Shown: positions 10,716 to 22,906 of the stretch, piece by piece | Layout of the letters: each line of letters begins with the position of its first letter | How positions within the stretch are numbered: position 1 is the stretch's first letter | Assembly: GCA_037176845.1 (NCBI GenBank) | Contig: JAYKXP010000057.1 | Location: 1 to 64,000, forward strand | DNA length: 64,000 nucleotides | Direction: 5' to 3' | Source: Paramarasmius palmivorus | Taxonomy: Eukaryota > Basidiomycota > Agaricomycetes > Agaricales > Marasmiaceae | Notes under the pieces: model-generated | The model's input: only the letters and a program-made list of their open reading frames with translations | Database searches by the model: none | Told to the model about the DNA's origin: nothing | Position numbers and translations under genes: made by a program

Positions 10716-13700
10716 CTACAGTCCTCTCATTTTCCGAATGCGCATCCAGTTCCACACCGATACATAGTGTTTAATGAAGATAATAGCCTGGTTCTGTCTC
10801 ATATAACTGACGGGCTTTCGAATCCTTCCGATGCCGCTGTTTCCACACTCTCCTGCGCTCGAATTTATCTTATTGACCTCTCCATCGACCTCTCCATGTG
10901 TAGACAGGAACGCTGCCGAGGAGCACTTTGTGTGCCCTTTGGCATGGAACCTATCAATTAGGAAGTGGGTCTTGGAGAAGAATTCCGGTTCTCTGGTCAT
11001 GCAATAAGGACCTAGAGCGCATGCAAAATCGTACACTATTCGCCTCGGTGCTTTGGGCCAACGGGTGATCAGCGCAGAGAATACGTCGTTGCGGCCTTCG
11101 CCCTTTGGGATACAATGGAAGCCGTAGCAAATACTATGCTGGCACCATGCACAGAGAAGACCACCGGTAAGGCGACGTTCACCATAAGTCGAATAAAACT
11201 TTGAACATTCACCACCTCTTTTCGCATCTTTTTCAGGCTCCTTATCGCCGGGAATTTTTGGATATGATGGGCGTGTTCGTATTTGCGGCAGACCGTAGTA
11301 GCAACCAGTCTGTTTCAGCCATAAGGTCAGCTGGCAGTTCTTTTTTCTCATTGCATACCAACGCACCTCCTTCCAGTTATCATTGCAACCTTTACTATTT
11401 CGGATATTCTCGAGGCTTGTGTGATTCCCCTGCATCAACACAGCCAAGACCTCCTCGGCGTGCTGGGCAATCCACCGACACAACTCTACAACAACTTCCA
11501 CATGACACTTCGTCCGAACTGCCTGCTCGACCACTTGCATTAGTGCCGGGATATCAACAAGCAGTGACGCGTTGGCCACCGAAGGCTTCGCCACAAACTG
11601 TTTCAGAGACTCTAACCCTAGCGCATTGACCATTTGCAGTGCCGACTCATTTGCACTCAACTGATACTAGTTCATCAGCCTACCTCCATTCCTATACCAG
11701 TACCAATCGCGTACCTGTTCAAATACCATCCGGTAACGACGCCGTACCTTTGGATCCTGCAACCCCGTCTCTGATCTATAAAAGGTCACCAGCGCCTTTG
11801 CAACCGCACTCGCTCCCACTCCCTGTAACTCACTCTCCAAGGAATGTAGTTCAGCTTTCCTTTGCTCACCTTCGGAGTGAGGTAACACCCCCTTGTCTCC
11901 CCACTTCTTCATCCAGCTCGCAAATTTCTCCCTTGTGCACGGTCCCTTCGAGTTACTCCCTGGTATCCACTGAAGACCCGGGTGACGAGTACGATAACGA
12001 ATCAAAGGATCTGGAGGTATCACTGTGGGAGGGGACAGTGTTTCCCGCAGATGTCGTTTGGCAAAGCCCGTTGTTACACCATCGAAGATGACCGTATCCG
12101 GGGCCTCTCCACAGTGTGGGCATGACATATCGCCTGACATGCACTGCAGCGAAGCAAAGGCAAACCAGGCCGTCCGGAATAGGTCCTCGCCGACGAATTT
12201 ATGCTGTCGGCCTTCGTATATCCTCGCCATAGACACCACAAATGCTGCAAACGGTGTTTCGCTACCGGTATAACGATTGGTATAATCGTCTAACAGCTCG
12301 TGTGTGAATAGCACAGAGTTGTTAAGATTGAACACCCCTAATTCTCGTAGGTCTGGCCCAATAAAGCACTTCTGCATGGGCGGACAGCTTGGGCAACTTT
12401 GAACACAGATTGTGTGTTTTCTTCGGCCCGTCAATGCATAAACTGTACACTCCCTCTGTGATATGGTCACAAGAGGATTGAAGGAGTGTTTTCCGCAGGC
12501 ACTTCGTGAAGAGCTTTCGAGAGACAACACCTCAGGCAGCGCGTCATTTGGAGAGGGACGGGTATATAGTTGTGGGTCTTCTGGCAAGCTGGCCCACAGC
12601 GGCGGCAAAATTGGCAGGTACGATATTGCTCGTCATCCACTGACCCAGCGTTCACTGAATCCACTACACAGGATGATCAATTCTTGACTAATCGGCGCTG
12701 TCTGTTAAACTTACCCATATACATCTCTGCAGATTCATCCAGTCCGCCCCGTTCGACGCCCTCACTATCTATCAAATCGTCCAAGTTACCAACAATCATA
12801 TCCAGCAAACGCTTGGATCTGCGTACATGTGCACAGTGTTGGCCAGCACATTTTACGCAGATCCATTTGCCTCCACCAGCATCACGCCCTTCATACGTGA
12901 CTATGGTACGACTTCGAATCGCATCTGATTGGTTGTCGTAGGCTACAGAGAACCGGTGTGAGGCTTATAAAACGCTTGTGTTCGAGCGAAATATATATGC
13001 CAAGTTGTGCGAGCGGGGTTCGACGTTGTCAAAGGATCCGTACAATCAACACAAGAAATCAACTAGCACACTAGTTGAACGTCTACAAATCACTAGGACA
13101 CAAGGGAAGTGTACGAGCGATGAATGAAACAATGTAATATGATAATATGGTCTCGATATAATCAAGACAACGCGAGCCAACCTATGAACCTATCTATAAC
13201 TATTCCTATATGTTCCTATGACGCAAAATAACCTATCGAACCCAACAAGGGTAAAGACCTATTGTTCCTATGAAGGCTATGGTTACACTAGTCGAACTAG
13301 CACGACAACCAGGCCACCTATAAGCTAGTGGGGCTCCACACTAAGCTTTAACGATCACTGGTGGGGCTCCACACCAAGTGAAAAGGGATCTAGTGGGGCT
13401 CCACACTAGTCCTGAAACAATCAATCCTATCCAAAGAGTCTAGATGAACTAGCTCTGTCCTATGGGTATCTCAAAGTTCTTAATTTCACGACTCTAGTTC
13501 AATATAGAGAAGGGCTTTTCAAGGTTTTATTTTCTAAGTTATTTTCTAAGCACACGTCGCCTCTATGGTCAACGATAGAAGACAAGAACTCTGCTATTGG
13601 TGCACTAGGGCTACGTATATAGCGGGGTAATTGCTTAGGAGCTTCCTAGGGGAAACCCTGCTGCTTATATACCCGCGAGCGTACATATTTTACATATAAG

Positions 13701-15451
13701 TGAAAGTGGACATGATAAAGTAATAGTAACTATGCAAGAAATGAGAATGAGGAGAGGATTCTGTCCATATGAAGTAAGTATCTACCAGAAAAGGAAGGTT
13801 TGGATATATATTGGTCGGAATTCGACATTATTTTGCAGGACTGCAAGTCATATTACTTTTTGGTTGCTAGGAAGTGGCGCGCGGAGGCGCTGTTCCGCAT
13901 GGTGCGTTTCGGATATCGGTGCTAGGACATAGTTATTCCGCTTGGAACTTGCTAGGAGTCCGATCTCGACCGAAACGCTTCGGATTCGTATCCGAGGAAG
14001 GTAGGCTCTATGCCCTCGTAGTTCTATTTTCTATGTCCTAGGACAGTCCTGGCACAGAATCCTATCTGTTTCCTTGTTATAGGACTATATGTCCCTCACT
14101 AGTGTCTGTACTAGCAGTAGGAATCCCAACTCGAAGCTCGAGGGATATTCCGATCGATATGGAAAGCTGTTAAGCCTCCATATGGTCCTCGTATCGATGA
14201 CCCGGTTACTCGGACATTTCTAATCCTGGTAACTCTGCTCTCGAAGGTGACTCGCACCTCCAGCTTCTACCGTATTTGGTATATAGCTCTGATTCGTCCC
14301 CTAGGGTCCTTCTACGCTGTGGTAGTTGGTCCTCGTTCACTATCCCATCTCATATGTCCCATAGCGCGAGTGTAGTGTAGCCATATGACCTACTAGGAAG
14401 TCTACCATGTACAGTAGCATGTCCTCGTAAGGGTCCAGCCTGGTAATAGAGTATAGATACGGTCTACAGGTTTCGACGCGTATCCTAGCGCAATCATATA
14501 GGGCTAACGACGACATCAACGTCTATGCGCGCGCAGCTAGTATTCACTACGCAATGCATGCCTATCTTATTCCTCGTCATATGCGCACTACTAGGTTCCT
14601 AGTAGTGCTACCAAGTCCATATAGTACTTAGTACGATGTACTAGTGTGATTCTGAACACAACAATTGGTGTCAAAATGACTGTTTTTCAGCGATTTCGTT
14701 CTGGTACCCTCACACCGGTTTAACCACGTTTCATCGTCTGTACCGATCATCTGTCGATGAAAGAGCACCACGGCACCTTCTTCAGTGACCGTAAGTATCT
14801 TGTAAACAAAGAATGCACTTCAAATCTCACCAGCTTTCATAGCATCCTCATTCATGCGGAACTGCAAGTCTCTGAAGTCACGATAGAACCTCTTGTGGAT
14901 GCAATCTCCTTTCTTCCCATCCGGGCATAAACAACTGAGTCTAACGGCTGTCTCGCCACTTTTTCTGGCTTCAAGGTGGTAGAATAAGCCCTAAACACAG
15001 TGAGTTTCTCGGTGTATCAATCGGGTTGCTATTAACTCACTGTTCCGCTTCTCTTTTCAGCATCAAACCCCTGAACGACATATAGGAATGTTGTTACCTG
15101 GACAAAAGTGATGTACTGCTCGTCGACAAGGTGCACAAACTCGTCGTATACATCCTCGTCATCTGCCTTCTCTGGTTGATCAGCAGTGCTTGCCGCCATA
15201 TCTACCTCGGCAATGAGAAGGGCCGTGTCCTCCCAAGGCAAAGAGTTTTGCTCAATAGTGTCTTGCTGAGGAAGGTCTACCGGCAGCGCCCTATTCCGTT
15301 CTGTTGGTGTGCTCCGTTTACCCCTTTGACTTGGAGCATGTTTCTTCGTTGGGCTTTTGATGGGTTCTTTACTGTGTCCTGGAAATCGCTGCCGCTTTGG
15401 AGCATCCTCAGGACATGGTTCCAATATCCAGGGCCTTTTGGATGAGGCCAT
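10716..15451 (-). pseudogene. KDZ-like transposase with SWIM and Cys-cluster modules, interrupted
   Basis: Read 5' to 3' on the minus strand. The ATG at 15451 (MASSKRPWILEPCPEDAPKR) leads to YITFVQVTTFLYVVQGFDAE, then a SWIM-like finger (CLCPDGKKGDCIHKRFYRD) and a second C-x2-C-x4-C-x-H cluster near 12850 (ICVKCAGQHCAHVRR). Next come more Cys pairs (CQFCRRCGPAC, CPSCPPMQKCF) and a long catalytic part. That part includes VYDFACALGPYCM, IDRFHAKGHTKC and INSSAGECGNSGIGRI, and it ends WNWMRIRKMRGL at 10716. These Asp, His and Glu blocks fit a DDE-type transposase of the Kyakuja-Dileera-Zisupton class with its Cys-rich accessory domains; the assignment rests on motif memory. The frame is cut after DDETWLNR by a 1758-bp insertion and resumes with FSVAYDNQ, so this copy should be inactive. 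It shares a 102-bp promoter gap with the gene at 15554. Confidence 0.7.
12957..14714. mobile_element. 1758-bp LTR-like insertion (probable solo LTR) in the transposase
   Basis: The insert begins TGTGAGG and ends CCTCACA, a 7-bp inverted repeat with TG...CA ends, and is flanked by CCGG on both sides (12953-12956 and 14715-14718). Removing it joins the transposase frame (WLNR to FSVAY). It has no long open frame. Near 13326-13410 it carries three copies of a short repeat (tggggctccacac). TG...CA ends, a short target duplication and lack of coding point to a solo LTR. A 4-bp duplication is short for most LTR elements, so a non-autonomous DNA element remains possible. Confidence 0.75.
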
Positions 15452-15553
15452 TGGTTGTAGGAGGTTTCCCGAGGTTTTTGTATGACTAAGCAAGAACCCA
15501 GCCATACACGCTAGGCTTCCTCTCTTCAACTCTTGTCCGCCACCTCTGACACC
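15452..15553. promoter_or_regulatory. Shared divergent promoter gap, transposase and companion gene
   Basis: Only 102 bp separate the transposase ATG (15451, minus) from the companion ATG (15554, plus), so the two are probably expressed together. Confidence 0.4.
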
Positions 15554-16938
15554 ATGGCGAAGACCTCAACTGCGCATATTGACCCCGACACAGGGAAGCC
15601 TTACCGTATGTGTCGGAAGTGCGGTGATTCTTCACCACCCCATCCGATGAAGCACTGTACGGCCTATCGGCGTCCCGTGAAATCAAAGGTATCATCATCT
15701 CTTGCTTTTAGCATTGTTACTGACTTGAAAATCCCTGCAGCCTGGCCAAAACACGGAAACAGACATCAACTCTGCTATACCTCTGTCCTCACAAATACAA
15801 GCTGTGGATCTCAATCAAGTACGTGTCACAAACGACGTCTATACGTGCCATTGTTCACACATCACCAGGACGACCCGGGAAATCCCACTGAAGTCGCAGT
15901 TGACCCGGCGTTGGAGACGCATACCAACAACGACAGACCCTCAGTGAGTTGGACACAGACTCAAAAACTCACTAAGCATGGACTTGTCTTTTAGGCGGCA
16001 CCCGAGGACAATGAAATTCGGACCTCCACTTCCAGCATTCCAGATAGTCTCATAGATCCAGCCCTCCGTGGTCCTTGTAATGATAACGCAACCTCCGAAG
16101 ATGACAACACGACCTCTGAGCATCCTGAACCGGCGGAAACTCCCACGTCTCTAGGAACTCCCTCTTTGGAGCCGTTGGCCCTCTTCATGCCGAGCCTGTC
16201 ATCTACTCCATCATCCTCTATTGGGACATTCTCGCCGAATTCAACTCCGAGTAGATCCCGGCGAAAGCGTCCAACTAAGTCCGACCCTTGTTATGGTGAA
16301 GTTGTCGGCGTGTACAGAGGAAACCGAGTCCTCAGTAAGTGCTAGTTTTTCCTCTTGGGTAGATATCTCTGGACATTTCATTGCAGCTATTCGTCGCACT
16401 CGCCAATCTACAGAGGAGAAACTCAGAGCCAAGCGTTTAAAAGAAGGGCAAACTGATAGCCCAGATCTCGGAATCAATGTTCCGAAGGTATTTTATGACC
16501 GCACACGGTCCCTGGTAACTCAGGTGAGTTTGCCTTCCGACGTTATGGGCCCCTGTTAAGTGGTTACTCCTTCAGATGCATGACCTTGCAGAGATCACGG
16601 GCTCCTGGATTCATTTCAGTGCCCAGCACCCAACGGCGTCACAACCATTCATCCACTATACATCCAAACGCCTACGGACAGAGGGAGGTGAGCTACTGGA
16701 CAACCTCCACCAAGCCAATCACGAGCTTTATCAGTTGCTGATGACTGCTCGGCGGTGTGACACCACACAGCTTGCGGCACAGCTAGCGCGAGCATCGGAC
16801 AAACTGGCTGAAGTGGAGGCTGATGCTCAAGCGAAGGTAGCAGAGGCCACAGCTGCCAAGGAAGCGGCGGAAAAGACTGCTTCAGACCTCCGTGCTATGT
16901 TAGTTGCAGCTGGTCTTCCTGTTCCTCATGTAGAATAG
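15554..16938 (+). CDS. Transposase companion protein with zinc-knuckle-like start and coiled coil
   Basis: Six or so exons in frame. It starts MAKTSTAHIDPDTGKPYRM, followed by MCRKCGDSSPPHPMKHC, a C-x2-C-x9-C pattern with His residues resembling a zinc knuckle. A Ser/Thr/Pro-rich middle with a basic patch (SRSRRKRPTK) follows. Later come the block KVFYDRTRSLVTQMHDLA and a C-terminal Ala/Glu-rich coiled coil (about 16,780-16,920) ending at TAG 16936-16938. An in-frame ATG also exists at 15533. It is divergent from the KDZ-like transposase and was probably mobilised with it. A DNA- or transposase-binding accessory role is only an inference. The gene model is good; the function is unknown. Confidence 0.65.
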
Positions 16939-16951
16939 TACAGCGACATTA

Positions 16952-17687
16952 CTATAATATCATATTCATTGAATGACTATTATTAATGAGCAAAGAAACA
17001 TGGTGTATATGCTGCTTGTCTTTACGGGCTGGACAGTGAGAACAGCACTGATGTGGTGGTGAGAGTGTGGGCAAACAGGCGTTCGGTGGATCATGTTGGT
17101 TCCATGTATGGTACAACAGGGGTGGGAGAGGCTGGGGTGTCGAATTAGGTGAAGGAGGTGATGTTTCTGTCTTCTTGCCTCCTCTAAGAATATACCAAAG
17201 GTCAAATCATGGGGAAATGTGAAGCTATAACCCAGTACGCACCGCTTGGTAGGCTTGCAATACCGGGGAGGGCATGCGTCCTTCATTTGTTTTAGCCTAA
17301 GAATGCGCAAATGATTAGAAACATCTAGAGACAAAGGTTTCCTGCCACTCACCCTAGTTCTTTTAGCTTAGAGCGATACCGTCTCATTCTCTCCCGTGCC
17401 TTCTCTCGAACGCGATCTTCTTTGCTATGGCGAATAACTCTGTACAGATGATATGACGAATATTCAGCAAGAAAAACTCACCGGGACTTGGTATGGGGAC
17501 AGTTCCTCAAATACGTGGACTCTTCTAAAGCTTGGCTCATCGGTGAGAGGTGTTGCGGTTGTGTGACAATACAGTCACATACGCCTGGTTTATTCCATAG
17601 GCGCCGGCGCTGATAGGAAGCGCCCTTTGAGTCCTTTGCTCGCTCTTTGAACTCATTCACCCCTTGTACAGAATAGAATTGGTTCAC
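16952..17687 (-). CDS. Protein with an Arg/Lys-rich helix, unknown function
   Basis: Minus-strand exons join cleanly. A frame beginning MNQFYSVQGVNEFKERAK (7 codons precede a possible acceptor, so the true start may lie upstream, towards 17990) runs into SKEDRVREKARERMRRYRSK. This is a strongly basic helix like the basic regions seen in agaric transposon proteins. After a GTGAGT intron come DACPPRYCKPTKR, another intron and a Pro-rich tail with a Cys/His group (QCCSHCPARKDKQHIHH), ending at TAG 16952-16954. The 3' end faces the companion gene's stop only 13 bp away. A similar basic motif occurs in the 18262-19531 gene. DNA binding is plausible but unproven. Confidence 0.5.
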
Positions 17688-18261
17688 GAGTATAAAGAAT
17701 CACATAGCTAGTCCAATTTCCACATAATATATTGGAAGGAAGTTGTTGTAAGCACATAGTAAGCCTCAATCTATCTCATATGCGGACTCACCACGCGGAA
17801 CTTCAAGTTGCAAAGGAAAGTTTTAAATGACTTGAATTATAAGCTTTCCGTCTCGCTCATATACAAGCTTACCATAGACATAGATAAGCAATTGTAATGA
17901 TTCCAGCAAGGATGTGGAAGTCCGAAAAGAATGTGTTACACAACGTGGTTGAGTACTCGTGAGTACGCATCAAATCAAGCTTCTTCTGATACATCTTCCT
18001 TTGTCGCTGGATTAATCATTGCTCTGTCCAACACATACCTCAAAATGCCCTTACTATTTGATCTTTACAATCCAACGGATTCTCTCTTATCGTCCTCTTG
18101 ACTTTCATCAGTTCGTTGTTGGAAATAGGGATAGGTTAGACGCGCCAAGTTATCGCGTCAACCACTTGGGTGAGATATCGATTGTTTATTCGACCTACCG
18201 CACGATCGCTGAAGATGAGCAGCTTCCTCAACTACAAAGTTCAATATTTTTCAGCTAGAAA
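17688..18261. other. Gap with possible unread 5' exons
   Basis: A GTGAGT donor on the minus strand near 17790 suggests that the preceding gene has 5' exons here. The 5' leader of the next + strand gene may also lie here. No complete model could be made. Confidence 0.3.
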
Positions 18262-19531
18262 ATGGTGCCTAATTCATCCCAAGTCAATAGCTCGTCGTTC
18301 AACGTTCAACAGCCGGTGAGTGCTAATTGCGGGTTGCTTGAAGATCTTGATATAAGTTATTCGTCTGGCTAGTGCAAAAACCCACTCTAAGAACCCATAT
18401 ATGAATCGATAGATGCACCAGCAGATGGATTATTGAAACGAGAACAAGTTTCAGGGCAATATCTTGACCAGTGCAGCGAGTGGTGAGTCCGCAAGATATG
18501 TTCTGTGACAGAATCATCATCTGAACATCTCCACCTACTCTAGTCCCTGGTCTACCTCACTTCATCCCATGCCCCCAGTATCTCTGAAGAATCACGGACG
18601 ACTCCGAGCAAGCACACCGTCGCCACCTACATCTCCTTTGTTACCTCGACTACCATCACCTTTACAGTCATCTACAGGATCTACTGTTCCTTCTCAACCA
18701 TCATTCGAAGAGTATTGGTGGTGCAGAAGTTCTCCAGCACTATCAGCAGCTTCCTCAGATTCCGACCAGTCGTTGATTAGTGCACTATGGGACAAAATCT
18801 ATAAGGGGCGCGTCTTGGTTGAGGATTCAGATGGCTGGCGGTATGAATGGCACGATGAGGTACACGACAAAATACCTGGCCAAAGCTCCAAGCCATGCAC
18901 AGAAGTGAAAGAAAGGGCTGACGAACACCCTGGTGCGCACTGAGAGCTGGCTTTTCTATGTTTTACATGCTAATTCATATCATCTTCAGCGTCCGGCAAA
19001 TCTCTAAGCGATAACAAGTGTTCGTCGAGATTAGTAGCAATTGACAGTATGTTCTTGCCCATCCCTTGAGCTCTTTTGAACGTTCATCCCAATCCAGAGC
19101 ATACTTTCTATGGATCCCCGTTCGTGTCGACGCCTCCTGCTACAGTGGAAGTCACCACGCCTGTACAAATCAAGAGAGCGCCGGTTCAGGGTGGAAATCC
19201 GAGAAAAGGTAACTAGCATTCAACAACACAATTATTTGCTAATCCTCATTAGGGACATCTCCGAAGAGACCTCGGCTAAGTACATCCTCTGCAGAGCGAC
19301 GGCGGCTTTTGGAAAGGGAGAGCAAGGCTCGGTGAGTGGAATCACTGTATTCCTTAATGTCACTCGATACCATTTTCATTGTTCAGGCAGCGAGCTCGAA
19401 ACTGGGAGGCAATGAAGGCTAAACAAGCAATCTACGCTGCTAATTATAGAACCAAGAATCGCGAGACGTTACGAGTAAAGGCACGACAATATCGGCAGAA
19501 ACGCAAGGAAACGCAAGGCAGTGTGGCCTGA
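18262..19531 (+). CDS. Ser/Pro-rich protein with a basic C-terminal helix, unknown function
   Basis: The + strand gene begins MVPNSSQVNSSSFNVQQP, with a GTGAG donor. The main exon (about 18,546-18,930) is Ser/Pro-rich and contains FEEYWWCRSSPALS and DSDGWRYEWHDEV. Further small exons lead to a final exon with ERESKARQRARNWEAMKAKQ and NRETLRVKARQYRQKRKET, then TGA at 19529-19531. The basic segment resembles SKEDRVREKARERMRRYRS in the neighbouring minus-strand gene, so the two may share a domain type. The second exon boundary (around 18405) was not settled. No family name is known to me. It lies inside the palindrome-bounded block. Confidence 0.5.
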
Positions 19532-19905
19532 AGGGGTTTCTAGCCCGAGAATAGCGCCAGGTGGTTACACTTACCAAATACGAGATGTCATCCATAAGGG
19601 GTGAGGTTACGCCTTATGGTGGCTATGCCACGTTACGCTTCCTTCCTAGTAAAAAAAATGGTGTTACTCTTTGATTTAAGGAGCGAATGCGTGCTTTTAG
19701 CCTATTTTCAAGGTCAATAGGCTCACAGAATTGTACTTTACATTTTTGAGCAGTCGGAGAGTCTTGAGAAATACTTGCATCAATGTAGAGCGCTTTTTCA
19801 GGGTTTGTTTGTGCCACATCAAAGCCAAATTCAGATTTCGACCCGGCTCATTTCCTGCTCTTACTCCCACTTCCATTCTCTCCCACCTTTGGCTCTGTGA
19901 TTTCT
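19532..19905. other. Intergenic gap between two + strand genes
   Basis: About 370 bp with no supported frame; it ends in a pyrimidine-rich leader just before the next start. Confidence 0.3.
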
Positions 19906-22568
19906 ATGTCTCGCTGCAGTACCAGAATACAAGTCCGAGAAGTTCTCACTGGTAAAACAGGTACGTCAATTAATTCATCATCTGGGTTGTTCATGGCTGA
20001 CTCTGGTGTAGATGGCGGCGCATCCAGTAAGCCTAATGCAAAGGGGATGAAAAGTGCGTATCATTAGCGGCTCTTTTCAACACATATTAATCTTGTTGGA
20101 CATGGATCTAGATACGCAAGGGACCAGCAACAAAATTAGCCAGCGCACCACCAAAGGTATGTGGCTAGAGTTTGTCCAGAGTCTTTCTTGTCTGACATGT
20201 CACAGGGAAACCAAAGTCTATCGCCACACTGTATGAAGGTATACCAGTTTGTTGATATCCCTAATCCCTATTTCTAATTTCTTGATAGACTTGGGACGTT
20301 TGACCACGCGGCAAGGCGAACTTAAGGTGGAGGTCACGGCTGCCACTGGTGCGGTGGCAGTGGCCGAACAGGCGCTTGAAGAGGCCAAAATCGCTTTCGC
20401 CGATGACAGTTCGACACAGAATAGCAAGAGGGTGAAAGGTGCACAGACGGCCTTGACTCGTGCAAAGAACAAGGTCAAGGACGTCTCTCTGAAGGCGACT
20501 AGCCTTGAGCGTCAGGTTACAAACCTCAATGGAGTTATTGGTAAATACAGTCATCTTTTGATTTTTGCTCACTAACTTTTACATTTCATCAGCTCAGCGA
20601 GAAACTTCTACTGAACATGCCGCGGCAGGCCAACCAGTGCCTGCAGTTGACAGTGACTTAACGGACATCGAGGGTGAGTCACCTTTTGAGTTTCGCAACT
20701 TCTCTTAATTAATGTCTGACAGCGCTAACTAAAATTCTAGAAGAAATCTCTCAAGATGAAACCGATCCGGCGCATGCGTCGGCCATGGCAACGTCAGCGC
20801 TCAAGACTGCAGGCAAGGGACGAACACAGCAAGATGCTACAGGTAAGATAACTGGTTATGTAGGGTGCAATGGCTAATCCTTCCAACAGCAGAAAATTCC
20901 TCGGTGGAGTCGTCGTTGACTTCACCAGAGAATGAGTCTTCGAGGTCTGGTCAAGAGACCCTTCTTCTTTGTTTACGCCCGAACCGTCGCCCAAATTGTC
21001 TCACACTGTGGCAGAGACTTTACCAAATTGACCCCCTCCATCTCAGGTTGTTTTAATCAGCCAAACTCCAGAGAATCCCCAGTTCGAAGCGTCTCTTAGT
21101 TCAGAGGAGGATCAGCTAGATCCCGAGTCAGCTGTGCGGCCACCAAAGCTATCCAAGACAAGAAAGCATGTCGTCATCGATTCAGACGATGAGGGTCAGT
21201 GTTCCAATGTCGTTGATTCCACTCGTGATTAACATGATATAGTTCAAGCAGCGCCTCCACCAAAGAAGGCCAAGGTTGCCGAAGGTCAGAGTACCATGTA
21301 TACTCAATCAAAACCTTACTGACACAGTAGGATCTAGCTCCTAAAGGGGCTAAATCTCGTAAACGAAAGGCAGTGGCTGAAGACAACGACGAAGAATCCC
21401 AAGGTAAACATGGAATATTTAACTGTTTGACACATACTGAATGCACGCTATCCAGCACCCAAGAAGAAGACCAGACGCCGAAAGGAACTTCACGAGGACA
21501 ATAACAAAGATGAAGTCAATGACGACGACTTGGTGGTTCTCAAGGATGAAGAAAGTACGTGATCGTCTCTTCATTATTACCCTAAGCTGATCATTGTTGT
21601 CAATGTCATAATAGTAGTTCCCGCCAAACCACGCCGTCAAAAGAAAGATGCCGACAAAAAGCTCATCCCTCCGCCTGACTTAACGGAGGGATTCAGGTCC
21701 AAAAAGATAAGTAAGTGCCCCATATCTCTGATATAATCTGATTGTGTTCATTGACGATACACTTACAGAGAAAATCCATGCGTGGCTGGACAGGGCGATC
21801 AAGGGTGACGGTCCTTCGGCTATCGAAGACGTCTCAAAGACGCTCGGTATACGCACGCTGCTTTACGAATCGGCATCCATTCTTCCAGAGCTAGTCACTA
21901 CGGCGAGGGAGATAACACTGGCAGCTCTGGTGTCTGCCGAGGGCAATCTGATTTGTCGCTATCATACGATAAGCGACAAGAGCAGGGATAAGCCGGGGGC
22001 AGTTGATGGAGAGGACGGCACTCTATATGGACGACCCTGGCCCTGGATGCATGGCGCGGAGAAGAAAGTAGCTTTGGACGAAGAAAAGGAAGCCAAGGCC
22101 GCTGCCGCAGAAGCACTGGCAGCTCAGGAGGAGTTGCCCTCAGATCCCGACCTCCTTAATCCCAACAAGCCCCACAAAACCCCTGGTTTGAAGATTGTCG
22201 CATCACGAGGCGCGGATAAGACGGACTGTGGATGTGACGTCCAGGATATGCTCCTTGAACTCCGGCTTTGGAAGACAGGGAAACTCACTTCACCCACCTG
22301 TGACCTTATCGACGACTGGAGAGCTGACTTCCTTACTCCCAGACAGCGTGCCTTAGTTTGCAAGCAATATCGAGAGGACACGCTACTCGACATCGACGAT
22401 CTTTATTCTTTGGGCGTGGAGAACGGTAAATGGGTCAGGCGTGACAAGGTACATCATCGTCGTGTTCAGGCCGAGCGTGCTCTCAAAATTGTTGAGGCAG
22501 AGGCTGAAAAGGAGAAGGCAGATGAAGCTGAAGGAGACGCCGCAATCACAGCCACCATGCGCTTGTAG
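19906..22568 (+). pseudogene. Lys/Glu-rich probable nuclear protein, reading frame probably damaged
   Basis: ATG at 19906 (MSRCSTRIQVREVLTGKT). Many short exons follow, then a coiled-coil stretch (LTTRQGELKVEVTAATGAV, then EEAKIAFAD), acidic-serine segments, and basic nuclear-localisation-like runs (PPPKKAKVAE, KSRKRKAVAE, PKKKTRRRKE). The large last exon (about 21,771-22,568) has IHAWLDRAIKGDGPSAIEDV and a charged C terminus. Near 20,950-21,030 the most protein-like frame (SSLFTPEPSPKLSHTVAETL) is out of phase with the exon before it and runs into TGA, then continues as PPPSQVVLISQTPENPQ. This suggests a frameshift plus a nonsense change unless an unusual intron exists. No family is recognised. 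It sits between the transposon genes and the F-box gene. Confidence 0.5.
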
Positions 22569-22906
22569 GATAGATTTTGGATACGCTGCAAACTTGTACA
22601 TACTCGTAACGACTTGAAACGACTTCTTGGTGCTTTCGGACTTTTTGCAACTCATATGATCATTGATACCTTAATATAGATACATGATGCACATCAGAAC
22701 ATTTACATTCGCGAAGTTCAGACTGTTGAGTAGCGAGGAATCAACGTGACATTGTAGCAATGTTTACATACACAAGAAGGCATCAGCGTAGGTTCAAGAC
22801 AGCAGTGTGGATACAAGAAATTAGCGTAGATAATGTTCGATAGCTTTACCCTAAATAATCCTCCATAGATTCACCCCAGAGCGTATCGGGAAGAACACGA
22901 GGCTGA

